A DNA stretch of 41,202 bases, taken from the IMG/VR virus record IMGVR_UViG_3300048997_000495, positions 1 through 41,202 of that record, one strand, 5' to 3'. The stretch comes from a virus. The stretch's first letter is position 1. The number at the start of each line of letters is the position of its first letter. This document shows positions 1 through 7,685 of the stretch, one piece after another. A model generated the notes under the pieces. It did no database searches and was not told where the DNA came from. It saw only the letters and a list, made by a program, of their open reading frames with translations. The position numbers were made by a program, and so were the translations under genes.

Positions 1-1521
1 TTATTGGCGCGCCGCCAGCTTCTCGGCGGCCAGGCGTACCGGCTCGTCCCAGCCGCCGGGCGCGCTTTGACGGAATAGCCGGGCGGTCGGATACCACGGG
101 CTATCGTCGCGATCGAGCAGCCAGCGCCAATCGCACTGCGTTTCGTGCGAGAGCAGGACCCAGACCGACTTGCCGATCGCCCCGGCCCAGTGTGCCCACG
201 CCGTATCCACCGAGATCACCAGATCCAGCCCGGCGGCGATCGCCGCCGTGGTGGCGAAGGCCTCGGCGCCGGGGTGCACGACATTCGGTCGCTTCGCCAG
301 CCACCGCCGCTCGGCCTGGTCGAGCTGCCTTTGCAGGCTGACGAACCGCACGCCGGGCACGTCCAGCAGCGGCGCAAGGCGCTCGAGCGCCACATCGCGC
401 GTCATCGTGTGGGTCAGCGCCGGATTGCCGGACCACGCCAGCCCGACGAGGCGATCGCTACCATGGGCGAGCCGCTCCCGCCAGGTGGCGGCGGTTTCGG
501 CAGGGAACGAGAGGTAAGGAATGCGCGCCGGCACCGTGTCGACGGTCGTGCCGAACGCAAGCGGCAAGCTCATCAGCGGGCAGTGATAGTCGAAGCCCTG
601 CACCGTTTCCTCCGACGAAATCAGCTTGTCGACGCCGGCGAGGCTCGACATCAGCGGAACCAGGGCCGGCGGGACTTCCAGGATCACGCGGGCCCCGAGC
701 TCGGCCACCATGGGCACGTAGCGCGCGAACTGGATGGTGTCGCCGAGGCCCTGCTCCGCATGCAAGAGGATCGTCTTTCCGGCGAGCCCGGCGTCGCCGA
801 GCCACAGCGGCTGCGGCAGATCGCGAGTTCGAGGCCCCTGGTCGCGCCGCCAACGCGCTTCGAACTTCCGCCAGCCCTCGCGGTAGTCGCCGACGCGCAG
901 CCGGGCAATGGCCTCGTAGTAGGCGCCTTCGCCCCGATCGGGGCTGAGCCGTTGCGCCGCCCGGTAATACCTGAACGCTTCGTCATGCCGACGCAAGGCC
1001 TTCATGGTGTCGCCCAGGGCGACATACGCGACAGCAGAATCCGGTCGAAGCCTGATGACCGTCTCGTAGCGCGCGATTGATTCGCGAAATCTGCCGAGCG
1101 CCTGCAGGGCGTTGCCGGCCATGATATGCGACTCCGGCAGCGCAGGGTCCAGGGCGATCGCCTGTTCGCAGCGCGCGAGCGCCTCGTCAGGCCGCTCGAG
1201 CAGCTGCAGACAGACGGCCGCGTTGGTCAGCGCATCGGCACCCGGGCGCAGGGCGGCCGATCTGAGGAACTGCTCGAGCGCATCACGCACGAGGCGGTTG
1301 CTCACGTCACCTGGCTGAACGCGCACGTCCGCGGTGGGACGGTCCAAACCCTTCAGCACAACCCCGAAGTTGTAGTGCAGATCCGGATCGCCCGGCTTCG
1401 CCGAGAACAGCCACTTAAACGCAACGCGATAGCGTCGCTCGGCCTCCTCGATGCTGCCATGGCGGCTAAGGACCTCGGCCTCTTGAAGCAACTGCAGGGC
1501 TTTTTGCGAAGCAGCGGCCAT
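1..1521 (-). CDS. TPR-repeat protein with glycosyltransferase-like C-terminal domain
   Basis: The 506-residue protein is complete, ending in TAA at the window edge. The first ~220 residues hold tetratricopeptide repeats, for example an A-L-x-P-x-x-A-E-S-H type unit around 120-150 and the next around 155-200. The C-terminal half has features of the GT9/SPINDLY-type fold: LLHAEQGLGDTIQFARY near 255-270 and GLDLVISVDTAWAHWAGAIG near 435-455, a loop typical of ADP-heptose transferase-like proteins. Such proteins often modify surface glycans or flagellin, but the acceptor here cannot be told. It lies beyond the terminator that closes the phage late operon, so it is transcribed separately. No attL is seen between it and the phage genes, so it may be prophage cargo or host DNA. 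The family call is good; the role is inferred. Confidence 0.8.
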   Translation of the reverse strand: MAAASQKALQLLQEAEVLSRHGSIEEAERRYRVAFKWLFSAKPGDPDLHYNFGVVLKGLDRPTADVRVQPGDVSNRLVRDALEQFLRSAALRPGADALTNAAVCLQLLERPDEALARCEQAIALDPALPESHIMAGNALQALGRFRESIARYETVIRLRPDSAVAYVALGDTMKALRRHDEAFRYYRAAQRLSPDRGEGAYYEAIARLRVGDYREGWRKFEARWRRDQGPRTRDLPQPLWLGDAGLAGKTILLHAEQGLGDTIQFARYVPMVAELGARVILEVPPALVPLMSSLAGVDKLISSEETVQGFDYHCPLMSLPLAFGTTVDTVPARIPYLSFPAETAATWRERLAHGSDRLVGLAWSGNPALTHTMTRDVALERLAPLLDVPGVRFVSLQRQLDQAERRWLAKRPNVVHPGAEAFATTAAIAAGLDLVISVDTAWAHWAGAIGKSVWVLLSHETQCDWRWLLDRDDSPWYPTARLFRQSAPGGWDEPVRLAAEKLAARQ

Positions 1522-1585
1522 CGAAGACGAGATCTTACCGCGTGCCCCCAGGGGCCGTGACGATGCTTGAGGTCCTCAGAATGGC

Positions 1586-1628
1586 AAAAGCGCCCAGCAC
1601 CCCACGGTTACGGCCGGGGGCACTGGGC
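1586..1628 (-). terminator. Rho-independent terminator of the late/lysis operon
   Basis: On the minus strand GCCCAG and CTGGGC close a long hairpin with an inner CCCC/GGGG pairing. It is followed by GCGCTTTTGCC, which gives a short T run at 1586-1589. It sits just after the last small ORFs of the leftward late operon and before the TPR gene, so it separates the two units. Confidence 0.65.
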
Positions 1629-1693
1629 GTCTTGCTTCTTATTGTTCGGTCTTTTTTGTTCCAGCTTTTTTTACTGACTTCTTCTTCCGCCTT

Positions 1694-1738
1694 TTAAGTC
1701 CGCACGCTCGCGCGCCGCAGGACCGCTTTTCTCGCCAT
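1694..1738 (-). CDS. Possible short basic peptide (14 aa, or about 32 aa if frameshifted)
   Basis: An ATG at 1738 has a strong Shine-Dalgarno (AAGGAG, 7 nt upstream) and encodes MARKAVLRRASVRT before a TAA. In the +1 frame the sequence continues without a break as KRRKKKSVKKAGTKKTEQ and stops at 1639-1641, just before the operon terminator. One extra base, or +1 slippage at ACT-TAA, would give a strongly basic peptide of about 32 residues. The strong ribosome site argues for translation. The function is unknown, and a chance ORF cannot be ruled out. Confidence 0.3.
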   Translation of the reverse strand: MARKAVLRRASVRT

Positions 1739-1750
1739 CTTCTTTCTCCT

Positions 1751-1825
1751 TCAAGGTTGTTGAACAAGCGCCGGCGCGATCCCCGCCGGCGGGGAAAAAC
1801 TTTTTAGAATTTCCTCCCAGCTCAT
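1751..1825 (-). CDS. Possible 24-residue peptide overlapping the holin stop
   Basis: The ATG overlaps the holin TGA (ATGA), as is usual for coupled genes in this operon. It reads MSWEEILKSFSPPAGIAPALVQQP and stops 12 nt before the next ATG, which has a strong Shine-Dalgarno. It is too short to classify. The support is position and spacing only. Confidence 0.3.
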   Translation of the reverse strand: MSWEEILKSFSPPAGIAPALVQQP

Positions 1826-2373
1826 CGGATGCCCAGCGTCGGCGCCGCCTTGCCTGGGCGCATCGCGTACCACCAGCCGATCGTCGCGCCGGCCATGAAG
1901 GCGATCCAGGCGATCACGTACATCACCAGGTCGTACCACTGATCGTTCGTGAGCGTGATGTTTCGCACCATGAAGGCGTAGTAGAGGATCCAGGCCGCGC
2001 CGGCCGAGGTGACGATGAAGTAGGCGAGCGAGATGAACGGCCGCACGAAGCTGCTGAAGGCCTCCATCTTTCCGCCCGGCGCAGCCTTGGCGAAGTCGTA
2101 GGACTTCGCCAGCGCGTCGAAGCCGGCGAGATCGACCTTGGCCGAGCCCTCGGCCTGGGCGACCTGCAGGCGGCCGGCCCATTCCTTGTCCAGGATCGCC
2201 GCGTCCTTGTCGCGCATGGCGAGCTCGTGCACCTGGCGGTCCTTGGTCTCCTCGCGCTCGAGCCTCTTCGCCTCGAGGTCGGCCTTGCGGTTGAAGAGGC
2301 CCATCACGCCGCCGAACATCGTGCCGAAGCCGGCGCTGCTGATGAGCTTGATGATCATGAGGATGATGGTCAT
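1822..2373 (-). CDS. Holin of the 3TM family
   Basis: This 183-residue protein has a short N-terminal hydrophobic segment (about 2-26), a charged coiled-coil-like middle (28-75) and two C-terminal membrane segments (about 112-133 and 147-167). This resembles the 3TM holin family (PF11351 type) of phages and gene-transfer agents. A holin makes the inner-membrane hole that times lysis. The start ATG overlaps the stop of the upstream gene, and it lies at the end of the late operon, the usual place for lysis genes. The family call rests on overall pattern. Confidence 0.75.
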   Translation of the reverse strand: MTIILMIIKLISSAGFGTMFGGVMGLFNRKADLEAKRLEREETKDRQVHELAMRDKDAAILDKEWAGRLQVAQAEGSAKVDLAGFDALAKSYDFAKAAPGGKMEAFSSFVRPFISLAYFIVTSAGAAWILYYAFMVRNITLTNDQWYDLVMYVIAWIAFMAGATIGWWYAMRPGKAAPTLGIR

Positions 2374-2792
2374 TGCCGGATCTCCAGTACGAAGGGCTTA
2401 CGTTCCATGAGGGTTTCGAAGCGGCGCACCGCGGGCGCCGAGATGAGCAGGGCTTTTTGGCCGTCGATCCAGCCGAGCTTCTCGCCGAGCGCGATGCAGC
2501 CGTTCAGCTGCGCTCGGAAGCCCTTGGCGATGTCGCCCATCAGGTTCGCCGGATGCTCGCGGATCACGACGCGCGGCGCGGTGTCGAGTAGGAGATAAGT
2601 CGGGCGCTTGAAGCGCGGCGAGTAGGCCCAGACGACGCGGTAGCGGCCTGCGGGGATGCAGCTTGCGCCGGTGGCGTTGTCGCGCCAGGGCAACTCGCCC
2701 GTGAAGGAGAACGAGACCCCGCGCGCCAGGATCCGGCCGAAGGTGCCCTGGTCGCCGGAGTCGCCGCGGAGCAGGAGCGCGTCCGCGCTCAT
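2370..2792 (-). CDS. DUF5675-like protein, possible lysis-cassette component
   Basis: The 140-residue protein starts at an ATG that overlaps the upstream stop (ATGA). It has the conserved look of DUF5675 proteins: LLRGDSGDQGTFGRI near the N-terminus, then PWRDNATGASCIPAGRYRV, then LGCIALGEKLG-like NGCIALGEKLGWIDGQKA near 95-112, with a conserved Cys in each of the last two. DUF5675 proteins are common in phage lysis regions, but I know of no proven activity. With the holin next to it and no recognisable lysozyme in the window, it is a candidate cell-wall enzyme. That role is inference. Confidence 0.6.
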   Translation of the reverse strand: MSADALLLRGDSGDQGTFGRILARGVSFSFTGELPWRDNATGASCIPAGRYRVVWAYSPRFKRPTYLLLDTAPRVVIREHPANLMGDIAKGFRAQLNGCIALGEKLGWIDGQKALLISAPAVRRFETLMERKPFVLEIRQ

Positions 2793-3181
2793 ACGCTGTC
2801 GTCCCGGAAGAGCTCGAGTGGGATGGGCTGGAACGGCGCACCTTCCTCGTCGATCGAATATACGACGCCTCCGAGGTCGATCCAGCAGCTTGCCCAGATC
2901 CGCCCGTCCCAGCTGAGCACCGCGGCCCTGAATTTCCCGGCGAGCAATGGGCTGACCTTTTCGCGCAGCGCCTCCAGCACCTTCGCGTCTGTACACGGCG
3001 CGGCGGTGAGCCGCAGCGCGGCGGGGGTGCCGTTGGCGCCTTCGGCCTTGAAGATCGGCGCGGCGCGCGCGACGGCGCAATAGATGAGGCCGACGCCGAA
3101 GAAGCCGATCACGAAGAGCGCGAGCGACCCGCTCCAGAATCGACATGGCGGCTGCGGTTCGAATTCGTACGGGTCGAGCAT
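2789..3181 (-). CDS. Small membrane-anchored protein of unknown function
   Basis: This 130-residue protein uses the ATG at 3181. A short proline-rich N-terminus (MLDPYEFEPQPPCRFW) is followed by one hydrophobic segment at about 18-40 and then a soluble domain of about 90 residues containing two cysteines (CTDAK and ASCWIDLGG). The topology suggests a single-pass inner-membrane protein with a periplasmic domain. It is within the lysis cassette and could be a spanin-like or holin-accessory protein. It has no clear lipobox, so I do not name it. Confidence 0.6.
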   Translation of the reverse strand: MLDPYEFEPQPPCRFWSGSLALFVIGFFGVGLIYCAVARAAPIFKAEGANGTPAALRLTAAPCTDAKVLEALREKVSPLLAGKFRAAVLSWDGRIWASCWIDLGGVVYSIDEEGAPFQPIPLELFRDDSV

Positions 3182-3182
3182 G

Positions 3183-3458
3183 TCAGCCTCCCTTCGGCTT
3201 GAAGTAGAAGTTCCACACCGCAACGGCGCCGGCGACGATCAGGCTCCATACCAGGCCGGAGATTGTTTTTTCCTGCACCGCGATCCGCAGCCGGCGCCGC
3301 TCGTGCAGCAGCTCGATCTGCGCGTCGTGATACCGACAATGCCCGACGTGGTCACCGCCCGGGAAGGCGGCCTCGAACTTGGCGTCCATCTCGTCTCGCC
3401 AACGCTCGAGCGTGTCGAGCCGTTCATCGGTGATCACGTCTTCGCGCGTGCCGCTCAT
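3183..3458 (-). CDS. Small coiled-coil protein with C-terminal membrane segment
   Basis: This 91-residue protein has a charged helical N-terminal region (about 10-60, including LDTLERWRDEMDAKFEAAF) and one membrane segment near the C-terminus (about 67-86) followed by FKPKGG. Charged helix plus C-terminal anchor is common in phage lysis and tail-end cassettes, for example antiholin-like or superinfection-exclusion proteins. Which applies here is not known. The gene starts with ATG and sits 1 nt from the next gene. Confidence 0.6.
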   Translation of the reverse strand: MSGTREDVITDERLDTLERWRDEMDAKFEAAFPGGDHVGHCRYHDAQIELLHERRRLRIAVQEKTISGLVWSLIVAGAVAVWNFYFKPKGG

Positions 3459-3467
3459 GGTCCCTCC

Positions 3468-3767
3468 TCAACTTAGCCCGTGGATCGCCCTTGCGTCGAA
3501 GATGCAGGCGGTGCGCGTGCCGGCGACTTTCGCCGTGATCTGATGATCAACGTTCGCCGGGATCCAGATGAGCGCCGGCGCCTCGTAGTCCACGAGCTTC
3601 TCGCCGATGAGGTAGGACGCGGTCCCGACGAAGAGCCCGCTCAAGTGCCCCACCGGGTGCTGGTGCCGATCGATCTGATCGCCGGCCTTCTCGAAGTCGA
3701 GCAGCACGACTTCGACACTCAGACCCTCATGCTCGGTCTGCGCGTACGACTTACGCGGCGCCGCCAT
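3468..3767 (-). CDS. Small cupin-like protein
   Basis: This 99-residue protein starts at the ATG that overlaps the upstream stop. It has a single-domain cupin pattern: DRHQHPVGHLSGLFVG near 34-49 (metal-ligand-like H-x-H-x4-H), SYLIGEKLVDYEAPALIWIP in the middle, then NVDHQITA with a further His. Cupins bind metals and small molecules, but no substrate can be read from the sequence. Its place between the tail-fibre genes and the lysis genes suggests a virion or fibre-associated role. That is inference. Confidence 0.55.
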   Translation of the reverse strand: MAAPRKSYAQTEHEGLSVEVVLLDFEKAGDQIDRHQHPVGHLSGLFVGTASYLIGEKLVDYEAPALIWIPANVDHQITAKVAGTRTACIFDARAIHGLS

Positions 3768-4132
3768 CAGGGCTTCACCACCGGAATGCTGCCCACGGGC
3801 GCCGCCACCGGCACCCAGGTCCCCTGCGCGATCGCGGCCGCCTCGCGCGCCGCCTGCAGCTGCTCGAGCGCGGCGGTGGGCTCGGCGAGCGCCGGCGCGA
3901 GGCAGGGCGGGGGCTCGACCCGGCCCTCGAGCGGGAACGCGTTGCCCTTCGCGTCGTAGAAGACGAGGATCTTCGACGCCGTGTCGTATTCGAAGCACAC
4001 CATTCCCTCGGGCAGCGGCGGGAGGCTCGCCTTGAGCTCGGCGAGGAAGATCTCCGGCGCCGCGTTGTAGAGCAGCGCGCCGGCGTCGTCGTGCCTGAGC
4101 ACGACGCCGTCGGGGTGAAGCGTGATTTTCAT
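3767..4132 (-). CDS. Tail-fibre-region protein of unknown function
   Basis: This 121-residue protein follows the collar-type fibre gene directly, so it sits where fibre chaperones or accessory proteins are often found. The N-terminal half looks like a compact domain (MKITLHPDGVVLRHDDAG). The C-terminal third is a helical Ala/Glu stretch (about 85-103) and a Pro/Val tail. There is no motif that assigns it to a known chaperone family. Confidence 0.6.
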   Translation of the reverse strand: MKITLHPDGVVLRHDDAGALLYNAAPEIFLAELKASLPPLPEGMVCFEYDTASKILVFYDAKGNAFPLEGRVEPPPCLAPALAEPTAALEQLQAAREAAAIAQGTWVPVAAPVGSIPVVKP

Positions 4133-5113
4133 TTAAGCGATCCTGATGATGAAGTCGGTGACGCCGGTCGCCTGCGTGTTCTGATGCGCCGCCCCGGAAC
4201 CGAAGCTATTCATGCTGGGCGTCCCTGTTGTTGCGTTGGCCGTCGACCCGCCGACTTGGATAAAATTAGTAGCGCCGGTGCCGGGGGCGCCGGAGTATGG
4301 AGAGCCCGGGTTGTTAATGCTCGGCGTGATCACCGGGATCTGCGCGGTCGAGAGCGTGACGGTCTCGGCGCCGCCCGAGCGCCCGGGCACGTTGCCCAGA
4401 ATGCCGGAGCCGCCGCTCGTGAGGCGGTTCGCCGCCGTGCCGCCCATGTCATCGCGCCCGGCCCCCACGAGGCCGCGGCGATCGGGCTTGTGGAAGGTCG
4501 TCGCGCCGTCGCCGTCGCCGTGCGGCGCGCACACCGACGTGTGCACGCCGCTCTGCACACCGCTCGTGTTGATGTTGGCGCCGCCGGGCGTCGCCGCGAT
4601 GTTGTAGTTGTCGGCGTCCACCACCTTCACGAAATATTGGGTGCCGGCCGTCGGGCCGCCATGCGTCCCCGCGGTGATGCCGGTCGGCAGCGCGCCGGTC
4701 GTGAAGAAGCGCACCGGCATGTTGGTGCGAAGCCCGTGCCCGACCTGGTTGACGACCGCCGGCGCGGCGATGCTGATGGTGACGTTCGCCGACTTCATCA
4801 GGACGCTCTGCAGCGTCGGGAACGAGGCGCGCAGGAGCGTGCCGCCGTCGCACCAGTCCCACACCGCGGCGCCGCCGGGCAGCACGAGGCCGGGCCAGTC
4901 GCGGATAAAGCCGATCTCGCCGGCGACCGCCGCCGAGTTCACGCCGTCGTGGTTGTGGTCCTGGATCGCGCCGGCGAAATAGCTCGCGCCGAGCCATTCG
5001 CGCAGGTGCACGACGTCGTCGCGCAAGCCCGTCATCAGCGCCGCGTCGATGGGCGAATCCGGGTCGACCGCCGTGTCGGCGATCGCGACCCAGCCTTTGG
5101 AGATCGCCGTCAC
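4133..5113 (-). CDS. Phage tail collar/fibre protein with an inserted beta module
   Basis: This 326-residue protein starts at GTG, overlapping the upstream stop (GTGA). The tail-collar signature is present but split: WDWCDGGTLLRASFPTLQSV at about 85-104 corresponds to the usual WLLCDG...LF stretch, and GDGDGATTFHKPDRRG at 199-214 to the usual GDGSTTFNLPDLRGR. Between them (about 112-194) lies a beta-type module (FFTTGALPTGITAGT ... YFVKVVDADNYNIAATPGGA) that also occurs in the head-tail connector of this phage. The C-terminus is Gly/Thr/Ser-rich. It probably forms the short fibre or tail-tip appendage that contacts the host. Confidence 0.75.
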   Translation of the reverse strand: MTAISKGWVAIADTAVDPDSPIDAALMTGLRDDVVHLREWLGASYFAGAIQDHNHDGVNSAAVAGEIGFIRDWPGLVLPGGAAVWDWCDGGTLLRASFPTLQSVLMKSANVTISIAAPAVVNQVGHGLRTNMPVRFFTTGALPTGITAGTHGGPTAGTQYFVKVVDADNYNIAATPGGANINTSGVQSGVHTSVCAPHGDGDGATTFHKPDRRGLVGAGRDDMGGTAANRLTSGGSGILGNVPGRSGGAETVTLSTAQIPVITPSINNPGSPYSGAPGTGATNFIQVGGSTANATTGTPSMNSFGSGAAHQNTQATGVTDFIIRIA

Positions 5114-5388
5114 GCTTTGGGCTCCGCGGCGGCCGCCTCGAGCTCGTAGAGCGGACGCCGCGCCGGCTCGCCGGCGCACTTCACGGTATAGCGCACGGCG
5201 AAGGCATGGCTGCTACCCGGGAAGCGATCCTCGAGGCCGCGGAAATGCGGGCACCCCGGGCAATGCTCGCCCATCGCCCGCAGCTTGAATTGCACGAGCG
5301 GGCAGCTCACGCGCACCGTGTCCGGAATGTCGATCGTCTGCGCGCGCGCCTCAGCCTCCGAGACCGCCGGAGGCGGTTTGCCGTTCAT
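5110..5388 (-). CDS. Small cysteine-containing tail-region protein
   Basis: This 92-residue protein uses the ATG at 5388. It has four cysteines in the pattern VSCPL (about 29), HCPGCPHF (43-46) and VKCAGEP (70), which could bind a metal or form disulfides. It lies between the tail hub and the collar protein and overlaps the next gene by 4 nt. It has no recognised family. Confidence 0.6.
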   Translation of the reverse strand: MNGKPPPAVSEAEARAQTIDIPDTVRVSCPLVQFKLRAMGEHCPGCPHFRGLEDRFPGSSHAFAVRYTVKCAGEPARRPLYELEAAAAEPKA

Positions 5389-5402
5389 TGAATCCCCTTC
5401 TC

Positions 5403-7685
5403 CTAAATGATCAGATAGGCCGACGAGCCGTCGGACATGACATCGGTGTCGCCGGCGATGAAGGCGCGCTGGCGCTGGTTGAAGCTCGCGCTCGGGTAGT
5501 CCGGATAGCCGTTCGGGCAGATGAAGGCGTAGCGCTTGCCGAACGTGGTCGAGCGCATCTCGATGTCGATCTGCGCGCCCTGGTCGGTCACCTTCATCAC
5601 GCGATGGCGCAGCGTCAGCGGGTTGCCGGCGGCGTCGACGATCTTGCGCGTCGTCACGTCGCGCAGGGAGCCGAGCGCCACCTCGTCGCGCGGATCCAGG
5701 CTCGCCGTCAGCTTCCACGGCGCGTCGCGCACCGCGAGCAGGCGCCGCTCGACGACGCCGGCGGCGAAGACCGCGTTGGGCGCCGTCAGCCAGCGCGATT
5801 GCCGCGTGTCCGCGCGCACGTCGCCGTAGCCGTTCGGGCTCTCGGCCGCCGTGTCGATGAAGATCTGCACCGTGCGATAGTTGGTGCGCTTCTTCCGGTC
5901 GATGGTCGCCGATACGAGATCGAAATCGATCTCCGAGCGCGTGAGGCGCTCCATGTCCAGCTTCTCGGCGGCCACCTGGCCGAAGATGAAGTTGTCGTCG
6001 GTGAGGCTGCCCGCCGCATCGCCGATCGCCGGCATGTTGACCTTGAACTTCACCTTCTGCTCGACCGGATGCCACCAGACCATCATGTTCAGGTCCTTCA
6101 GCAGGTCGGTGAGAAGCGCGCTGCCCGTCTCCGACTCGCCGATGCAGGCGGTGATCAGCGCCTTGGTGCCGAACCAGTCCGCTTCCTCTTGCGCAAGCTG
6201 CACGAGGTCGAGGTAGCCGTCCGCGAGACTGACGTTGAGCATGTCGCGCACCCAGCTCGAGGCCGTGGCCGCGATCCGGGCGAGGCACTGCTGCGCGCCG
6301 TCGTTCGCCTTGTGGTCGGCGCGCGTGGTGCTGAACTGCGCGCGATAGCTGCCGTCGGGCCAGGACAGGACGTCGCCCGCTTTCGCGCCGTAGCGGATCA
6401 CCTCGTCGCCGACGCGCACGTATTCGTTCCTCAGCGTGACGGCAGGATCGTTGTATTGCGCGCCCTTGCCGGCGCCGACGTTGAGGGAAAGCGGCGCGAC
6501 CTCGTAGAGCGAGGTGGCATCCGGCACCGTGGTCCAGGCGGCCACCGTCGCCGTGCGCGAGAGACCCACGTAGGCCGAGATCACGCGCCGCTGGTTCAGG
6601 CCGAGGCCGCCGGTGATCAGAATCTCCTGGCCGTTGTAGGCGCTGTCCACGGCCGAGGCGCTCGTCGCGAGCACCACACTCGTCGACGTGGCCGAAGCCA
6701 CGATGCCGGTGTTGAAGGTGGCCGGCACGTCGGCCGTGAGCTTGCCGTCGGTCGCCGCCGGGATCTTCACCCGGTCGAGGAGCTTGACCGCGTCCGAGAG
6801 CGCGACATCGACCCGGCCGTTGTCGTCGGGCCCGGCGATCCCCTCGACGATGTAAAGCTCGGTCTGGAAGGTCCCCCAGTCCCAGGGCGAGACGACGTAG
6901 CCCTTGCGCATGCGGGCGAAGCGTCCGATGGCGTTCGGGTTGCGCGCGATGAGGCGCGTCCAGTACGTGCCTGCGGCCGGAGTGGCGCGGTCGGCCGCGT
7001 ACAGGTCCAGGTCGTCGCGGCAGGGCTCGTCCGCGAGGCTGACGGTCGTCTGCGAGCGCGCCGCGAGGCCTTTGGTCGTGTCGATCTCGGTCGGCGTGAA
7101 GGTCGCCGTGGCGATGTAGGGCCGGATCTGCTCGCCCGCCGGCAGCGGCATGCCGCGCGAGCAGAACTTGACCGTCTTCACGCCCTTCGCGTAGTTGGCC
7201 TGGCTCTGGCAGGGTGACTGCCCGGCGAAGACGTTGTAGCAGCCGTTCGCGCGATCGATCACGTCGTAGGTGCTGGTTGCATCCGGCGGCGTGCCCCAGG
7301 CCGTGGTCAGCGTCGCGATCTTCGTCGCGCCGACATAGGACAGGATCTTTCGCTCCTGGAGTGCGCCCGTGCCCCCGGTGAGGCGCACCGTCATGCCCTT
7401 GTAGGAGTCGTCGCCGGCCGAGGCCGCGGCGCGCAGCGTGATCGTGCTCGCCCCGCCGGCCTGCGCCGTGCCGCTGTCCTTGCGCCCGGCGACGCACGGC
7501 GCCACCCCGTAGGTGTTGGTGCAGGTGTCGAGGTCGAGCTCGAGCACCGTCGCCGGCATGCGCTCCTGGCGCGCCTGGGCGAGCGCGCGCGCCGGCGTCG
7601 CGGCAAGCGCCATGGCCACGCCCGTACGCAGGTTCGTCCGCGGCCAATTCGGCCGCTTCGGCGGCCGCGGGCGCCAGGCGCTCAC
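5403..7685 (-). CDS. Tail tip/hub protein with two inserted repeat modules
   Basis: This 760-residue protein starts at GTG overlapping the upstream stop. It has conserved Cys pairs in the N-terminal region (DTCTNTYGVAPC at 53-64, GCYNVFAGQSPC at 148-159) and a later TYWTRLIARNPNAIGR stretch, as in large minor tail proteins of transposable-type and HK97-type siphophages. Two related modules, at about 71-144 and 326-397, interrupt it. Both contain SYxG or AYxG, a GG..G.QxRxI.SYVGxxxxAT core and a W.T.PDATSxYxV end. The C-terminal half probably forms the hub. It is transcribed with the tape measure and fibre genes. The exact baseplate role is inferred. Confidence 0.7.
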   Translation of the reverse strand: MSAWRPRPPKRPNWPRTNLRTGVAMALAATPARALAQARQERMPATVLELDLDTCTNTYGVAPCVAGRKDSGTAQAGGASTITLRAAASAGDDSYKGMTVRLTGGTGALQERKILSYVGATKIATLTTAWGTPPDATSTYDVIDRANGCYNVFAGQSPCQSQANYAKGVKTVKFCSRGMPLPAGEQIRPYIATATFTPTEIDTTKGLAARSQTTVSLADEPCRDDLDLYAADRATPAAGTYWTRLIARNPNAIGRFARMRKGYVVSPWDWGTFQTELYIVEGIAGPDDNGRVDVALSDAVKLLDRVKIPAATDGKLTADVPATFNTGIVASATSTSVVLATSASAVDSAYNGQEILITGGLGLNQRRVISAYVGLSRTATVAAWTTVPDATSLYEVAPLSLNVGAGKGAQYNDPAVTLRNEYVRVGDEVIRYGAKAGDVLSWPDGSYRAQFSTTRADHKANDGAQQCLARIAATASSWVRDMLNVSLADGYLDLVQLAQEEADWFGTKALITACIGESETGSALLTDLLKDLNMMVWWHPVEQKVKFKVNMPAIGDAAGSLTDDNFIFGQVAAEKLDMERLTRSEIDFDLVSATIDRKKRTNYRTVQIFIDTAAESPNGYGDVRADTRQSRWLTAPNAVFAAGVVERRLLAVRDAPWKLTASLDPRDEVALGSLRDVTTRKIVDAAGNPLTLRHRVMKVTDQGAQIDIEMRSTTFGKRYAFICPNGYPDYPSASFNQRQRAFIAGDTDVMSDGSSAYLII

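Noticed and set aside
1522-1750. attL matching the tRNA-Pro 3' end
   Set aside because: No sequence resembling the tRNA 3' half was found in this gap. It contains only a terminator and short ORFs.
5388-7217. Long plus-strand open frame opposite the tail hub gene
   Set aside because: It is Arg/Ala/Asp/Val-rich antisense translation of a GC-rich gene and shows no domain. The minus-strand frame has conserved tail-protein features.
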